A stretch of 64,000 bases of DNA, taken from assembly GCF_002206625.1 (NCBI RefSeq), contig NZ_NGUP01000007.1:1-64000 (forward strand), written 5' to 3'. The position numbers and the translations under genes were made by a program. Of this stretch, positions 54,947 to 64,000 are shown piece by piece; positions within the stretch are counted from its first letter, which is position 1, and each line of letters starts with the position of its first letter. Below the pieces are notes generated by a model. That model was not told where the DNA came from and did no database searches. It saw nothing but the letters and a program-made list of their open reading frames with translations. Source of the stretch: Polynucleobacter campilacus (GTDB taxonomy: Bacteria; Pseudomonadota; Gammaproteobacteria; Burkholderiales; Burkholderiaceae).

Positions 54947-56438
54947 ATTTCTAGACCTCTTTTCGGTCAATGATCCAGGCTGGGGTAATAGCCACAATAG
55001 CGGATCCAAGGATGCCAAAGATGGGCAGGGAGGTGATCAAGCTCCCAAAGTCGATCCGGATACCAATAAGCCAACAGAAACTGCGCCAAAGAATTCTCCT
55101 AATAAGCCAAGTGGCCCTCCAGATTTAGATGAGCTCTGGCGTGATTTCAATGACAAAATTGCCGGAATTTTTGGTGGCAATAAAAAGCCAGGCGCCTCAT
55201 CAAGTCAAGCAGGCAATAAACCGAACAGTACTGATATTCCTCCGCCATCTCAGCGCGGAGGCAGCGGTGGCGGTGGTGGCATGAGTGCACCAAACTTTAA
55301 TTTCACCAACCCCTTTGGTTCGAAGGCTAGCATCCTCATCAGTGCAGCAGTTGTCTTCTTTATTTGGATTTGTAGTGGTTTTTTCATTATTCAAGAAGGT
55401 CAGGCTGGCGTGGTTTTGACCTTTGGTAAATATGCTGATACCGCTAAGCCAGGCATCAACTGGCGCATGCCTTGGCCAATTCAGTCGGATGAAACAGTAA
55501 ACCTTTCTGGAGTTCGCTCTGTTGAAGTGGGTCGTCCGGTACTGATTAAGGCAACGAATCAAAAAGATTCCTCCATGCTCACTGAGGATGAAAATATTAT
55601 TGATGTGCGCTTTGCTGTGCAATATCGCTTAAAAGATCCAACGGATTATTTATTCAACAATCGTGATCCAGATGCCGCAGTGATTCAGGCTGCTGAAACT
55701 GCTGTTCGTGAAATTGTTGCTCGTAGCAAGATGGATACCGTACTCTATGAAGGGCGCGAAAAGATTGGTATTGATTTAGCAAGCTCTATTCAGAAGATCC
55801 TAGATAGCTATAAGACCGGCATTTACGTCACTAGCGTGACGGTGCAAAACGTACAGCCACCTGAGCAAGTACAAGCTGCATTTGATGATGCAGTGAAGGC
55901 TGGTCAAGATCAGGAGCGCTTGAAGAGCGAAGGTCAGGCCTACGCCAATGACATCATTCCACGTGCTAAAGGTACTGCGGCCCGCTTGATTCAAGAGGCT
56001 GAAGGCTACAAGGCGAGAGTGGTAGCAACGGCAGAAGGTGATGCGACACGCTTTAAGCAAGTATTGGTGGAATACTCCAAGGCGCCACAAGTAACCCGTG
56101 ATCGGATGTATATCGATAGCATGCGCGAGATGTACAACAATGTGACCAAGATCTTGGTGGATACAACCAAGAGCAATAGTCTTTTATATTTGCCGCTCGA
56201 TAAGATCGTTGCTCAAGTCAGCGTAGAAAGTGCGCAGGCTGCTAGCTCTCAAGTAAATCAATCTGGCACATCCACTCCAACAGGAAGTGTGACAGTAGGT
56301 GGTGCTACTGGAATGAATAATCCAGCCCCCACTAACAGTGGTAGCACAACATATTCAGTACCTGCTGCAAACAATACCAACGATCGCTCTTTAGATAAGC
56401 GCGATGGCTTTCGCAGCCGTGATAGGGACCCCAGATAA
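54936..56438 (+). CDS. hflK: FtsH modulator HflK
   Basis: HflK and HflC form a membrane complex that modulates the FtsH protease. The 500-residue protein has a long cytoplasmic, Gly/Pro-rich N-terminus (RGGSGGGGGMSAP), one membrane helix (about 132-150), and an SPFH/band-7 domain with GVVLTFGKYADTAKPGINWRMPWP. A coiled coil and a low-complexity Ser/Thr/Asn C-terminus follow. It overlaps the end of hflX by eleven bases and hflC by one. Confidence 0.96.
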   Translation: MMRKFLDLFSVNDPGWGNSHNSGSKDAKDGQGGDQAPKVDPDTNKPTETAPKNSPNKPSGPPDLDELWRDFNDKIAGIFGGNKKPGASSSQAGNKPNSTDIPPPSQRGGSGGGGGMSAPNFNFTNPFGSKASILISAAVVFFIWICSGFFIIQEGQAGVVLTFGKYADTAKPGINWRMPWPIQSDETVNLSGVRSVEVGRPVLIKATNQKDSSMLTEDENIIDVRFAVQYRLKDPTDYLFNNRDPDAAVIQAAETAVREIVARSKMDTVLYEGREKIGIDLASSIQKILDSYKTGIYVTSVTVQNVQPPEQVQAAFDDAVKAGQDQERLKSEGQAYANDIIPRAKGTAARLIQEAEGYKARVVATAEGDATRFKQVLVEYSKAPQVTRDRMYIDSMREMYNNVTKILVDTTKSNSLLYLPLDKIVAQVSVESAQAASSQVNQSGTSTPTGSVTVGGATGMNNPAPTNSGSTTYSVPAANNTNDRSLDKRDGFRSRDRDPR

Positions 56439-57307
56439 TGAATGCAAATCGCTTAATTGCTGCGGGCATTGCCTTCATTGCGGTGATCTATGTCCTATCG
56501 TCCAGTATTTTCATTGTTGATCAACGTAAATTTGCGGTTGTTTTCTCATTCGGCCAGATCGTCCGCGTGATTGAAGAGCCTGGTTTGCGGGTGAAACTGC
56601 CAGCCCCATTTGAAAGTGTCCGTTTCTTTGATCGTCGCATTCTGACAATTGATAATCCAGAGGCTGAGCGCTTTATTACTGCAGAGAAGAAGAATCTCTT
56701 AGTAGATTCGTTTGTGAAATGGCGCATTGTTGATCCCCGTAAGTTCTTTATTAGCTTTAAGGGCGATGAGCGCTTGGCACAAGACCGCTTAACTCAGCTA
56801 GTGCGTTCTGCTCTGAATGAAGAGTTCACGAAACGTACTGTCCGCGAGTTGATCTCTGATCAACGTGAAGAGGTCATGCAAGGGATACGTAAAAAAGTGG
56901 CTGATGATGCAGCAGATATCGGCGTAGAGATTGTGGATGTCCGCTTAAAGCGTGTAGACCTCTTGGCAGAGATTAGCGATTCGGTATATCGCCGTATGGA
57001 AGCAGAGCGTAAGCGAGTAGCGAATGAATTGCGCTCAACGGGCGCTGCAGAGTCTGACAAGATTCGCGCAAATGCGGAGCGTCAGCGCGATACCATTTTG
57101 GCTGAAGCCTACCGCGATGCTCAAAAGATTAAAGGCGCAGGAGATGCTAGGGCAACCGCTTTGTATGCCGAAGCATTTGGTCGCGATGCACAGTTTGCTC
57201 AGTTCTATCAGAGCCTAGAAGCCTACCGTAGCTCCTTTAAGGATAAGAAGGACATCATGGTGGTTGAGCCTAATGGCGAATTCTTCAAGTTCCTGCACAA
57301 AAAATAA
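56438..57307 (+). CDS. hflC: FtsH modulator HflC
   Basis: Partner of HflK. One N-terminal membrane helix (about 5-23) and an SPFH domain (VDQRKFAVVFSFGQIVRVIEEPGLRVKLP) are followed by the typical RVDLLAEISDSVYRRMEAERKRVA helix and a C-terminal coiled coil. 289 residues. The start overlaps the hflK stop (TAATG). Confidence 0.96.
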   Translation: MNANRLIAAGIAFIAVIYVLSSSIFIVDQRKFAVVFSFGQIVRVIEEPGLRVKLPAPFESVRFFDRRILTIDNPEAERFITAEKKNLLVDSFVKWRIVDPRKFFISFKGDERLAQDRLTQLVRSALNEEFTKRTVRELISDQREEVMQGIRKKVADDAADIGVEIVDVRLKRVDLLAEISDSVYRRMEAERKRVANELRSTGAAESDKIRANAERQRDTILAEAYRDAQKIKGAGDARATALYAEAFGRDAQFAQFYQSLEAYRSSFKDKKDIMVVEPNGEFFKFLHKK

Positions 57308-57327
57308 GAAAGTGAATCATCTAAATC

Positions 57328-58488
57328 ATGAATCGTTGGTTGCTTCCTGAAGATATTGCAGACGTTTTGCCCGCCCAGGCTCGCAAGGTAGAGACTTTAC
57401 GTCGCACTATCTTGGATCTGTATCAAACCTACGGTTATGAACTAGTTGCCCCTCCGATTTTAGAGTTCTTAGATTCTTTATTGACAGGCACTGGCTCGGA
57501 TCTCAATCTCCAAACCTTTAAGTTGGTTGATCAAATGTCGGGCCGCACCCTGGGCTTACGTGCCGACATGACTCCGCAAGTTGCGCGAATTGATGCACAC
57601 TTATTAAATCGCGCAGGCGTCACCAGGCTTTGCTACGCCGGCTCTGTGGCGCATGCTCGTACCCCAGTAGGTAGTTCTGCTCGTGAAGATTTGCAGTTAG
57701 GTGCAGAGATTTATGGTTGCGCTACCTGGGAGGCAGATTTTGAGGCAATCACTTTGCTGCTTAAAACACTCTCTATTGCAGGGGTAGATAAGGTTTATCT
57801 TGATCTATCGCACGCAGGCATCTTGAGTGGCATCTTGGCCGACCAGAAGTTGAACAAAGAGACCATTGAAACCTTATACGGTTTATTACAGACCAAGGAT
57901 CGCCCAGGTCTTAACAAATGGGCAACCTGTTTGCCGGCAAAAACTTCTGAAGCGCTGATGGCGCTCACAGAACTTAATGGCCCTTGCGCTGAAGTTTTGG
58001 CAAAAGCTAAAAAAGTATTGCCGCAGCATGCTGCAATTGATCAAGCCTTAGCAGGTCTTGAGCGCTTAGTTGCCGCAGTGAGTTCATCCAGTGGCCTAGA
58101 GATCAGTATTGATTTAGCAGACTTGCGAGGCTATCAGTATCACAGTGGTGTGATGTTTGCAGCCTATGTAGACAAGCTGCCACAGCCGATCGCTAGAGGC
58201 GGTCGCTACGATCATGTAGGCCAGGCCTTTGGCCGCGCACGTCCTGCCACCGGATTCTCATTAGATCTGCTGACTCTCTCCAACCTATCACCTCTGAAAG
58301 TGCGCAAATTAGCAATCGCAGCGCCTTGGCTTGAAGATGTCAGTTTAAGTAAAGCAATTGCAGCTTTACGAGATTCTGGTGAGGTGGTTATTCAGGTGAT
58401 GGCTGGTGAAAAAGTAGAGGCTGCCGAATATGAATGTGATCGAGAGCTAGTAAAGCAGGGTAACTCTTGGGAAGTAAAGAAAAAATAA
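57328..58488 (+). CDS. hisZ: ATP phosphoribosyltransferase regulatory subunit HisZ
   Basis: HisZ is a non-catalytic HisRS-like protein that activates short-form HisG in histidine synthesis. The N-terminal half resembles the HisRS core (YGYELVAPPILEFLDSLLTG, LGLRADMTPQVARIDAH). The end lacks the anticodon-binding domain (386 residues), and the class II motif arginines needed for catalysis are altered. It sits between hflC and purA as in other betaproteobacteria. Confidence 0.95.
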   Translation: MNRWLLPEDIADVLPAQARKVETLRRTILDLYQTYGYELVAPPILEFLDSLLTGTGSDLNLQTFKLVDQMSGRTLGLRADMTPQVARIDAHLLNRAGVTRLCYAGSVAHARTPVGSSAREDLQLGAEIYGCATWEADFEAITLLLKTLSIAGVDKVYLDLSHAGILSGILADQKLNKETIETLYGLLQTKDRPGLNKWATCLPAKTSEALMALTELNGPCAEVLAKAKKVLPQHAAIDQALAGLERLVAAVSSSSGLEISIDLADLRGYQYHSGVMFAAYVDKLPQPIARGGRYDHVGQAFGRARPATGFSLDLLTLSNLSPLKVRKLAIAAPWLEDVSLSKAIAALRDSGEVVIQVMAGEKVEAAEYECDRELVKQGNSWEVKKK

Positions 58489-58506
58489 AGTAGAGCAACA
58501 CAGTAG

Positions 58507-59886
<1,380 letters not shown>

Positions 59887-59941
59887 GGGAAAATCATTTA
59901 TTCACTCTTTTTTATCCACTTTTGCTTAAGAAAATATCAAC

Positions 59942-62158
59942 ATGACTGCGCGCACTACCTGTAATGGCCTTCAAGTAGCAACTCCCTTGTACCGTTTTAT
60001 CGAAGACAAAGTACTACCAGGTACTGGTATTAAAAGCGCGGATTTTTGGAAAGGTTTTGATGAGATCGTCAAAGATTTAAGCCCAAAAAATGAAGCCTTA
60101 TTAGCTAAGCGCGATCGCCTGCAGGCTGATTTGGACCAATGGCACAAAGCCAATCCAGGTCCTATCAAAGATATGCCTGCTTATCGTAAGTACCTCAAAG
60201 AAATTGGCTATATCGATGAGGTGCCTGACACGGTTTTAGCGACTACTCAGAACGTAGATGATGAGCTAGCTCTACAGGCTGGCCCACAACTTGTAGTGCC
60301 TGTACTAAATGCCCGTTATGCCTTAAATGCTGCCAATGCTCGCTGGGGCTCTTTGTACGACGCTCTATACGGTACAGACCTAATTTCAGAAGAGGGTGGC
60401 GCTACCAAAGCTGGAGACTACAACCCAATTCGAGGCGCAAAGGTCGTTGCCTATGCTCGCCAGTTTTTAGATGAATCTGCTCCCTTGGCTAAAGCTTTAT
60501 ACAGAGATGTAGTCGCCTATAGCGTCGTAGACAAAAAACTGTCCGTGAAATTAAAAGACGGTAGCACTACTGGCTTAGTTGATGAAAAACAGTTTGTTGG
60601 TTACCAGGGTGATGCTGCTACTCCAAGCTCCATTTTGCTACGCAATAACGGTATTCATATTGATATCGAAATTGATAAGGCCAAAACCATTGGTGCTGCT
60701 GATCCAGCGGGTGTAAATGATGTAGTACTTGAGGCGGCTCTCTCAACCATTTTGGACCTAGAAGATTCTGTTGCAGTGGTTGATGCTGACGATAAAGTAG
60801 TGGCTTATGAAAACTGGTTAGGTATTCTTAAGGGCACTTTAGTTGAAGAAGTGAGCAAGGGAGGCAAAACCTTTACCCGCTCACTCAATCCAGATCGCAA
60901 ATACACGGCAGGCATTGGTGCAACCAATGCAAAAGACGGTGTTGTGACATTGCATGGTCGATCACTCTTGTTTCTACGCAACGTAGGTCACCTCATGACT
61001 AATCCTGCCATCATTACCAGTGAAGGTAAGGAAATCTACGAGGGTATCTTAGACGCAGTAGTCACAGTATTAATTGCTTTGTATGACATTAATCGCCCCG
61101 CAACTCAAGCGATTGGTAATACTCGCAAAGGCTCCGTATACATTGTGAAGCCAAAAATGCACAGCCCAGAAGAGGTGGCATTTGCTAGTGAGCTCTTTGG
61201 CCGTGTTGAAAAATTGCTTGGCCTGCCAGAGAACACGGTGAAGCTAGGAATCATGGATGAAGAGCGTCGTATGAGCGTCAATATTAAAGCGGCCATTGCT
61301 GCTGCTGGTGCACGCGTTGCCTTTATTAACACTGGCTTCTTGGATCGGACTGGCGATGAAATGCATACCGGAATGTACGGTGGTGCCATGGTTCGCAAAG
61401 GGCGGATGAAGATCGCTAAATGGTTTGGAGCTTATGAGCGTCGTAACGTATTGGCAGGTTTAGATTGTGGCCTTCGTGGTCGAGCACAGATTGGTAAAGG
61501 TATGTGGCCTGCGCCAGATCTCATGAAAGAAATGGTTGAGCAAAAAGGGGCACACCCTCAAGCTGGTGCCAATACAGCTTGGGTGCCATCACCTACCGCT
61601 GCGACTTTGCACGCAATGCACTATCACCAGATTAATGTTGAGCAAATCCAAAAGGATATGGAAAAGCAAGATACCAAAGCTGAGTATGAAGCCTTGATGG
61701 ATGACTTGTTGACTGTACCCATTGCGCTCTATCCTGATTGGACTAAAGAAGAGATTCGCGAAGCGTTAAATAATAATTGCCAGGGTATTTTGGGTTACGT
61801 AGTTCGCTGGATTGACCAAGGCGTTGGTTGCTCCAAGGTGCCTGATATCTATAACGTAGGGCTGATGGAAGATCGCGCCACCTTGCGTATTTCTAGTCAG
61901 CATATTGCCAATTGGCTGCTGCATAAATATGTGAGCAAGGCTGAAGTGAAGGAAGCTCTGCAACGTATGGCTACTATTGTTGACATGCAAAATGCAGGCG
62001 ATCCCCTCTATAAGCCAATGATGCCGAACTATAAAGAGTCATATGCCTTTCAGGCTGCAAGCGATCTGATCTTTAAGGGTCTTGAGCAGCCCAATGGCTA
62101 TACAGAGCCATTGCTACATGCTTGGCGCTTGAAAGTAAAAGCAGAACAAGCGAAGTAA
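59942..62158 (+). CDS. glcB: Malate synthase G
   Basis: GlcB condenses glyoxylate with acetyl-CoA to malate, allowing growth on glycolate or acetate. The 738-residue monomeric form is recognisable by its length and by [47 protein letters not shown] and the late GVGCSKVPD block with its conserved Cys. A terminator follows immediately. Glycolate is a common carbon source in lakes, which fits the supposed lifestyle, but no glycolate oxidase is in the window. Confidence 0.97.
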   Translation: MTARTTCNGLQVATPLYRFIEDKVLPGTGIKSADFWKGFDEIVKDLSPKNEALLAKRDRLQADLDQWHKANPGPIKDMPAYRKYLKEIGYIDEVPDTVLATTQNVDDELALQAGPQLVVPVLNARYALNAANARWGSLYDALYGTDLISEEGGATKAGDYNPIRGAKVVAYARQFLDESAPLAKALYRDVVAYSVVDKKLSVKLKDGSTTGLVDEKQFVGYQGDAATPSSILLRNNGIHIDIEIDKAKTIGAADPAGVNDVVLEAALSTILDLEDSVAVVDADDKVVAYENWLGILKGTLVEEVSKGGKTFTRSLNPDRKYTAGIGATNAKDGVVTLHGRSLLFLRNVGHLMTNPAIITSEGKEIYEGILDAVVTVLIALYDINRPATQAIGNTRKGSVYIVKPKMHSPEEVAFASELFGRVEKLLGLPENTVKLGIMDEERRMSVNIKAAIAAAGARVAFINTGFLDRTGDEMHTGMYGGAMVRKGRMKIAKWFGAYERRNVLAGLDCGLRGRAQIGKGMWPAPDLMKEMVEQKGAHPQAGANTAWVPSPTAATLHAMHYHQINVEQIQKDMEKQDTKAEYEALMDDLLTVPIALYPDWTKEEIREALNNNCQGILGYVVRWIDQGVGCSKVPDIYNVGLMEDRATLRISSQHIANWLLHKYVSKAEVKEALQRMATIVDMQNAGDPLYKPMMPNYKESYAFQAASDLIFKGLEQPNGYTEPLLHAWRLKVKAEQAK

Positions 62159-62178
62159 TTTCTTGAGCACTTGAAATC

Positions 62179-62213
62179 AAAATGGATTTGCCCACAAAGC
62201 AAATCCATTTTTT
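62179..62213 (+). terminator. Rho-independent terminator of glcB
   Basis: AAAATGGATTTGC and GCAAATCCATTTT form a perfect 13-base stem with a 7-base loop, followed by more T. It lies 20 bases after the glcB stop. Confidence 0.9.
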
Positions 62214-62236
62214 ATTAGGCACATCAATCCATCAAT

Positions 62237-62734
62237 ATGTTTAGCTTTCTCAATCCATTTGCCAAGTCCGGGAAAACTTACCCCTTTCAACTGAATGACG
62301 GGGGGAGGGAGGAAGCTGGCTTTAGGGGTGGGGCTGGGGACTGTGTTGTGAGATCCATCGCCATTGCCGCTAAGTTGCCCTATATGCAAGTCTATGAAGA
62401 CTTAAGAAGTGCTAATGAAAGCTACGCCCAACTTCGGAACGATCGTTTAGCAAGGCGCCTAAATGACAAGGGTTCATCACCGCGAAATGGCAACCATCGG
62501 AACGTTTTTCATGATTACATCGTGGGACTTGGTTTTGAGTGGGTGGCAACGATGAAGGTGGGGGCGGGCTGCCAAGTTCATTTGCGGCCTAGCGAGCTTC
62601 CAGATGGGGTCTTAATTGTGAAGGTTTCCAAACACTTAACTGCAATAGTTTATGGTGTGATTCAAGATACGCACGACCCTTCTCGACGTGGAAATCGCTG
62701 CGTTTATGGCTATTACATCAAGAAATCAGCTTAA
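62237..62734 (+). CDS. Hypothetical protein with papain-like Cys-His-Asp pattern
   Basis: The 165-residue protein has GDCVVRSIAIA with Cys36 at a helix start, KHLTAIVYG with His133, and QDTHDPSR with Asp144. This order and spacing fit a small papain/transglutaminase-fold cysteine peptidase or amidase. Similar sequences occur in phage and plasmid contexts, and the name of a specific family is not known to me. It is a single gene between two terminators. The first 35 codons are very G-rich (runs of 3-6 G), unlike its neighbours, a possible sign of transfer or of a G-quadruplex. Confidence 0.7.
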   Translation: MFSFLNPFAKSGKTYPFQLNDGGREEAGFRGGAGDCVVRSIAIAAKLPYMQVYEDLRSANESYAQLRNDRLARRLNDKGSSPRNGNHRNVFHDYIVGLGFEWVATMKVGAGCQVHLRPSELPDGVLIVKVSKHLTAIVYGVIQDTHDPSRRGNRCVYGYYIKKSA

Positions 62735-62747
62735 AAGAAGCTAATAA

Positions 62748-62778
62748 AAAAGCCCTGGAGCACAGCTCGAGGGCTTTT
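62748..62778 (+). terminator. Rho-independent terminator
   Basis: AAAAGCCCT and AGGGCTTTT form a 9-base stem around a 13-base loop, ending in a T-run, 14 bases after the stop of the papain-like ORF. Confidence 0.85.
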
Positions 62779-62828
62779 ACCAAAATTTGACCGAAAACAG
62801 CCAAATTCAGCTATAAATCAGCAATAAA

Positions 62829-62984
62829 TTACCAATTTGCGCTGTTTTTATGACTTTTCTGTTCCAAGGCCTTAGCTTCTTCCCATGCTGCTGAAATCAG
62901 GGTAAAGAAGTCCCGTATTGCATACAATGGCTTAGAGCTAAAGGTGCTGCTTTGTGTAAAACCAACTGAATTTGAGTGTGACAT
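62829..62984 (-). CDS. Small soluble protein (51 aa), unknown
   Basis: A 51-codon ORF absent from the track, with AAGGAG eight bases before ATG 62984. The product has a Ser-rich N-terminus and an amphipathic helix (RDFFTLISAAWEEAKALEQ). It resembles in style the very small stress-type proteins of betaproteobacteria, but I cannot assign a family. It is transcribed separately from its neighbours. A strong ribosome site is the main support. Confidence 0.6.
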   Translation of the reverse strand: MSHSNSVGFTQSSTFSSKPLYAIRDFFTLISAAWEEAKALEQKSHKNSANW

Positions 62985-63061
62985 TTAGAATCTCCTTAAG
63001 GGTATACCCTAATGATACTCCAAATGACAAAAGAATGCTGCGTGGCAGCAAATCACTCTTT

Positions 63062-63484
63062 TTAAGGCTTCTTGATGTGGTTTTTGAGTTTCCAGGTCTC
63101 ACGGTAGGTGTTGGTCATGCCGATCATGATGGAGGTGGTCCAAGCTAGGGAAAAGAGGCCGCTAAAGGCAATGAAAAAAGCCAAGGTCTTATAGCCATTG
63201 GGCAAGATATCCTCAACAAATCCAAGAGTCGTATAGCAACTTCCCGCAAAGAGGATTGAGTCAATCCCAGTATTAATGAGATTGAGGTGGTACACGAAGG
63301 TTGCCCAAATCAGCACTTCAGCAATATGAATGAGGGCAATGAAAGCAAATGAGATATAGAAGTGGAGATAGACCCAGCGATACTCCTTATTTACAAGGTT
63401 GGTAGCAGTCATTCTTTCGAAGCGCATCAAGACAGTATTGATGAGGATTCCGTGAAATACCAAAATCAGGATCATGCCAACCAC
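63062..63484 (-). CDS. Ion-channel-like membrane protein (two-pore-domain potassium channel family)
   Basis: The 140-residue protein has three or four hydrophobic helices with a pore-loop-like segment between the last two: AGSCYTTLGFVEDILPNGYK. In related channel proteins this reads TTLGYGD, so the selectivity filter is altered to LGFVED. The track start is GTG 63484; ATG 63475 is an alternative. Hydrophobic sequence in frame continues upstream (LTYLALFQDILLG) without a start codon, so the true start may be non-standard or the N-terminus slightly truncated. Confidence 0.75.
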   Translation of the reverse strand: MVGMILILVFHGILINTVLMRFERMTATNLVNKEYRWVYLHFYISFAFIALIHIAEVLIWATFVYHLNLINTGIDSILFAGSCYTTLGFVEDILPNGYKTLAFFIAFSGLFSLAWTTSIMIGMTNTYRETWKLKNHIKKP

Positions 63485-63642
63485 CCCTAAGAGAATGTCT
63501 TGAAAGAGGGCTAGATAGGTAAGTGGTAGGTTGCTGAAGGCATCTTATGCTGGATTAGATAAATATCAAATTTGTGGGCAGCGTTGATAATGGCATACAG
63601 GACCATTCAAGTAAAGTATTCAGAAATAGGCAAGGAGATCAC

Positions 63643-64000
63643 ATGATTCAATTTAAAAGACCTGATGGCAGTTCCGTTGCGGGTTATTTAGTCGAGCCAA
63701 CCGATAATGCAAATGCTCCTGGAGTGGTAGTCATCCAGGAGTGGTGGGGTTTGGATGAAGAAGTGAAGTCGGTAGCAGAGCGTTTGGCTCAAGCTGGGTA
63801 CCGTGCTTTAGTCCCTGACCTCTATCGTGGTAAGTTGGCGCTCGAAGCACATGAGGCTGAGCATTTAATGAATGGCTTGAACTTTGGTGATGCGGCCACT
63901 CAAGATATCCGTGGCGCAGTCCAATACTTAAAAGCGACTGGTAGCAAGAAGGTTGCTGTAACTGGATTTTGTATGGGCGGTGCTTTAACTATTCTGTCGG
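63643..64000 (+). CDS. Dienelactone hydrolase family protein (5' part)
   Basis: The frame runs off the right edge after 119 codons. The alpha/beta-hydrolase N-terminus shows the family's VVVIQEWWGLDEEVKSVAERLA, LVPDLYRGK and the nucleophile elbow VTGFCMGG with Cys110, as in carboxymethylenebutenolidases. AAGGAG lies seven bases before ATG 63643. The remaining Asp and His of the triad are outside the window. Confidence 0.93.
   Translation, partial: MIQFKRPDGSSVAGYLVEPTDNANAPGVVVIQEWWGLDEEVKSVAERLAQAGYRALVPDLYRGKLALEAHEAEHLMNGLNFGDAATQDIRGAVQYLKATGSKKVAVTGFCMGGALTILS

Noticed and set aside
55200-55622. 140-residue minus-strand ORF inside hflK
   Set aside because: Antisense to the conserved SPFH region; no motif.

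Overview
The window looks like part of the chromosome of an aerobic anoxygenic phototrophic betaproteobacterium, most likely Burkholderiaceae and probably Polynucleobacter-like. Three things point there: a purple-bacterial photosynthesis gene cluster with the oxygen-dependent cyclase acsF and spheroidene-type carotenoid genes (crtA, crtC, crtD); the betaproteobacterial housekeeping order ndk-rlmN-ispG-hisS-yfgM-bamB-der-hfq-hflX-hflK-hflC-hisZ-purA; and short, overlapping genes with little intergenic DNA. The genus is inferred from gene content and style, not from any database comparison.

Positions 1-28400 are photosynthesis related. The left edge has the tail of an unrecognised gene, a C-terminal remnant of phytoene desaturase (crtI) and intact crtB. 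A leftward block carries ppaA-ppsR-crtA-crtD-crtC, so the redox/light repressor and its B12-binding antagonist precede carotenoid genes. Rightward from a shared intergenic region run bchF-bchM-lhaA-puhA-puhB-puhC-acsF-puhE-bchG-bch2-bchP (late bacteriochlorophyll steps and reaction-centre H subunit and assembly factors). Then come a lipocalin, a small lipoprotein, an NnrU protein, the 8-vinyl reductase bciB, glutathione peroxidase, and a leftward LH2 operon pucB-pucA-pucC with three small membrane ORFs behind it. A hemA-dxs pair feeds tetrapyrrole and isoprenoid precursors, followed by tspO. Operators of the PpsR type (TGT-N12-ACA) occur upstream of pucB and hemA, with a one-mismatch version upstream of bchF. 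The PucA protein carries Phe44-Leu45, the residue pair of low-light B800-820 antennae.

Positions 28400-44600 hold the 4.5S RNA gene (ffs), dnaX-ybaB-recR, a secreted amidohydrolase-like protein, an OprB-like porin, a three-gene heavy-metal RND efflux operon, then surE-pcm-nlpD (no rpoS behind it), a predicted 3'-5' exonuclease and rlmD. Positions 44600-62200 hold a Bax-inhibitor-1 protein and the conserved ndk-to-purA housekeeping series, ending with malate synthase G. The right end has a papain-like hypothetical protein, a small ORF, an ion-channel-like protein and the start of a dienelactone hydrolase.

Oddities: dnaX and rlmN are each split by one extra base in a homopolymer (G7 and T8), crtI is truncated, hflX has no standard start codon covering its conserved N-terminus, crtC overlaps crtD by about 200 bases, and at least nine unassigned membrane proteins of 40-78 residues lie in the photosynthesis region.
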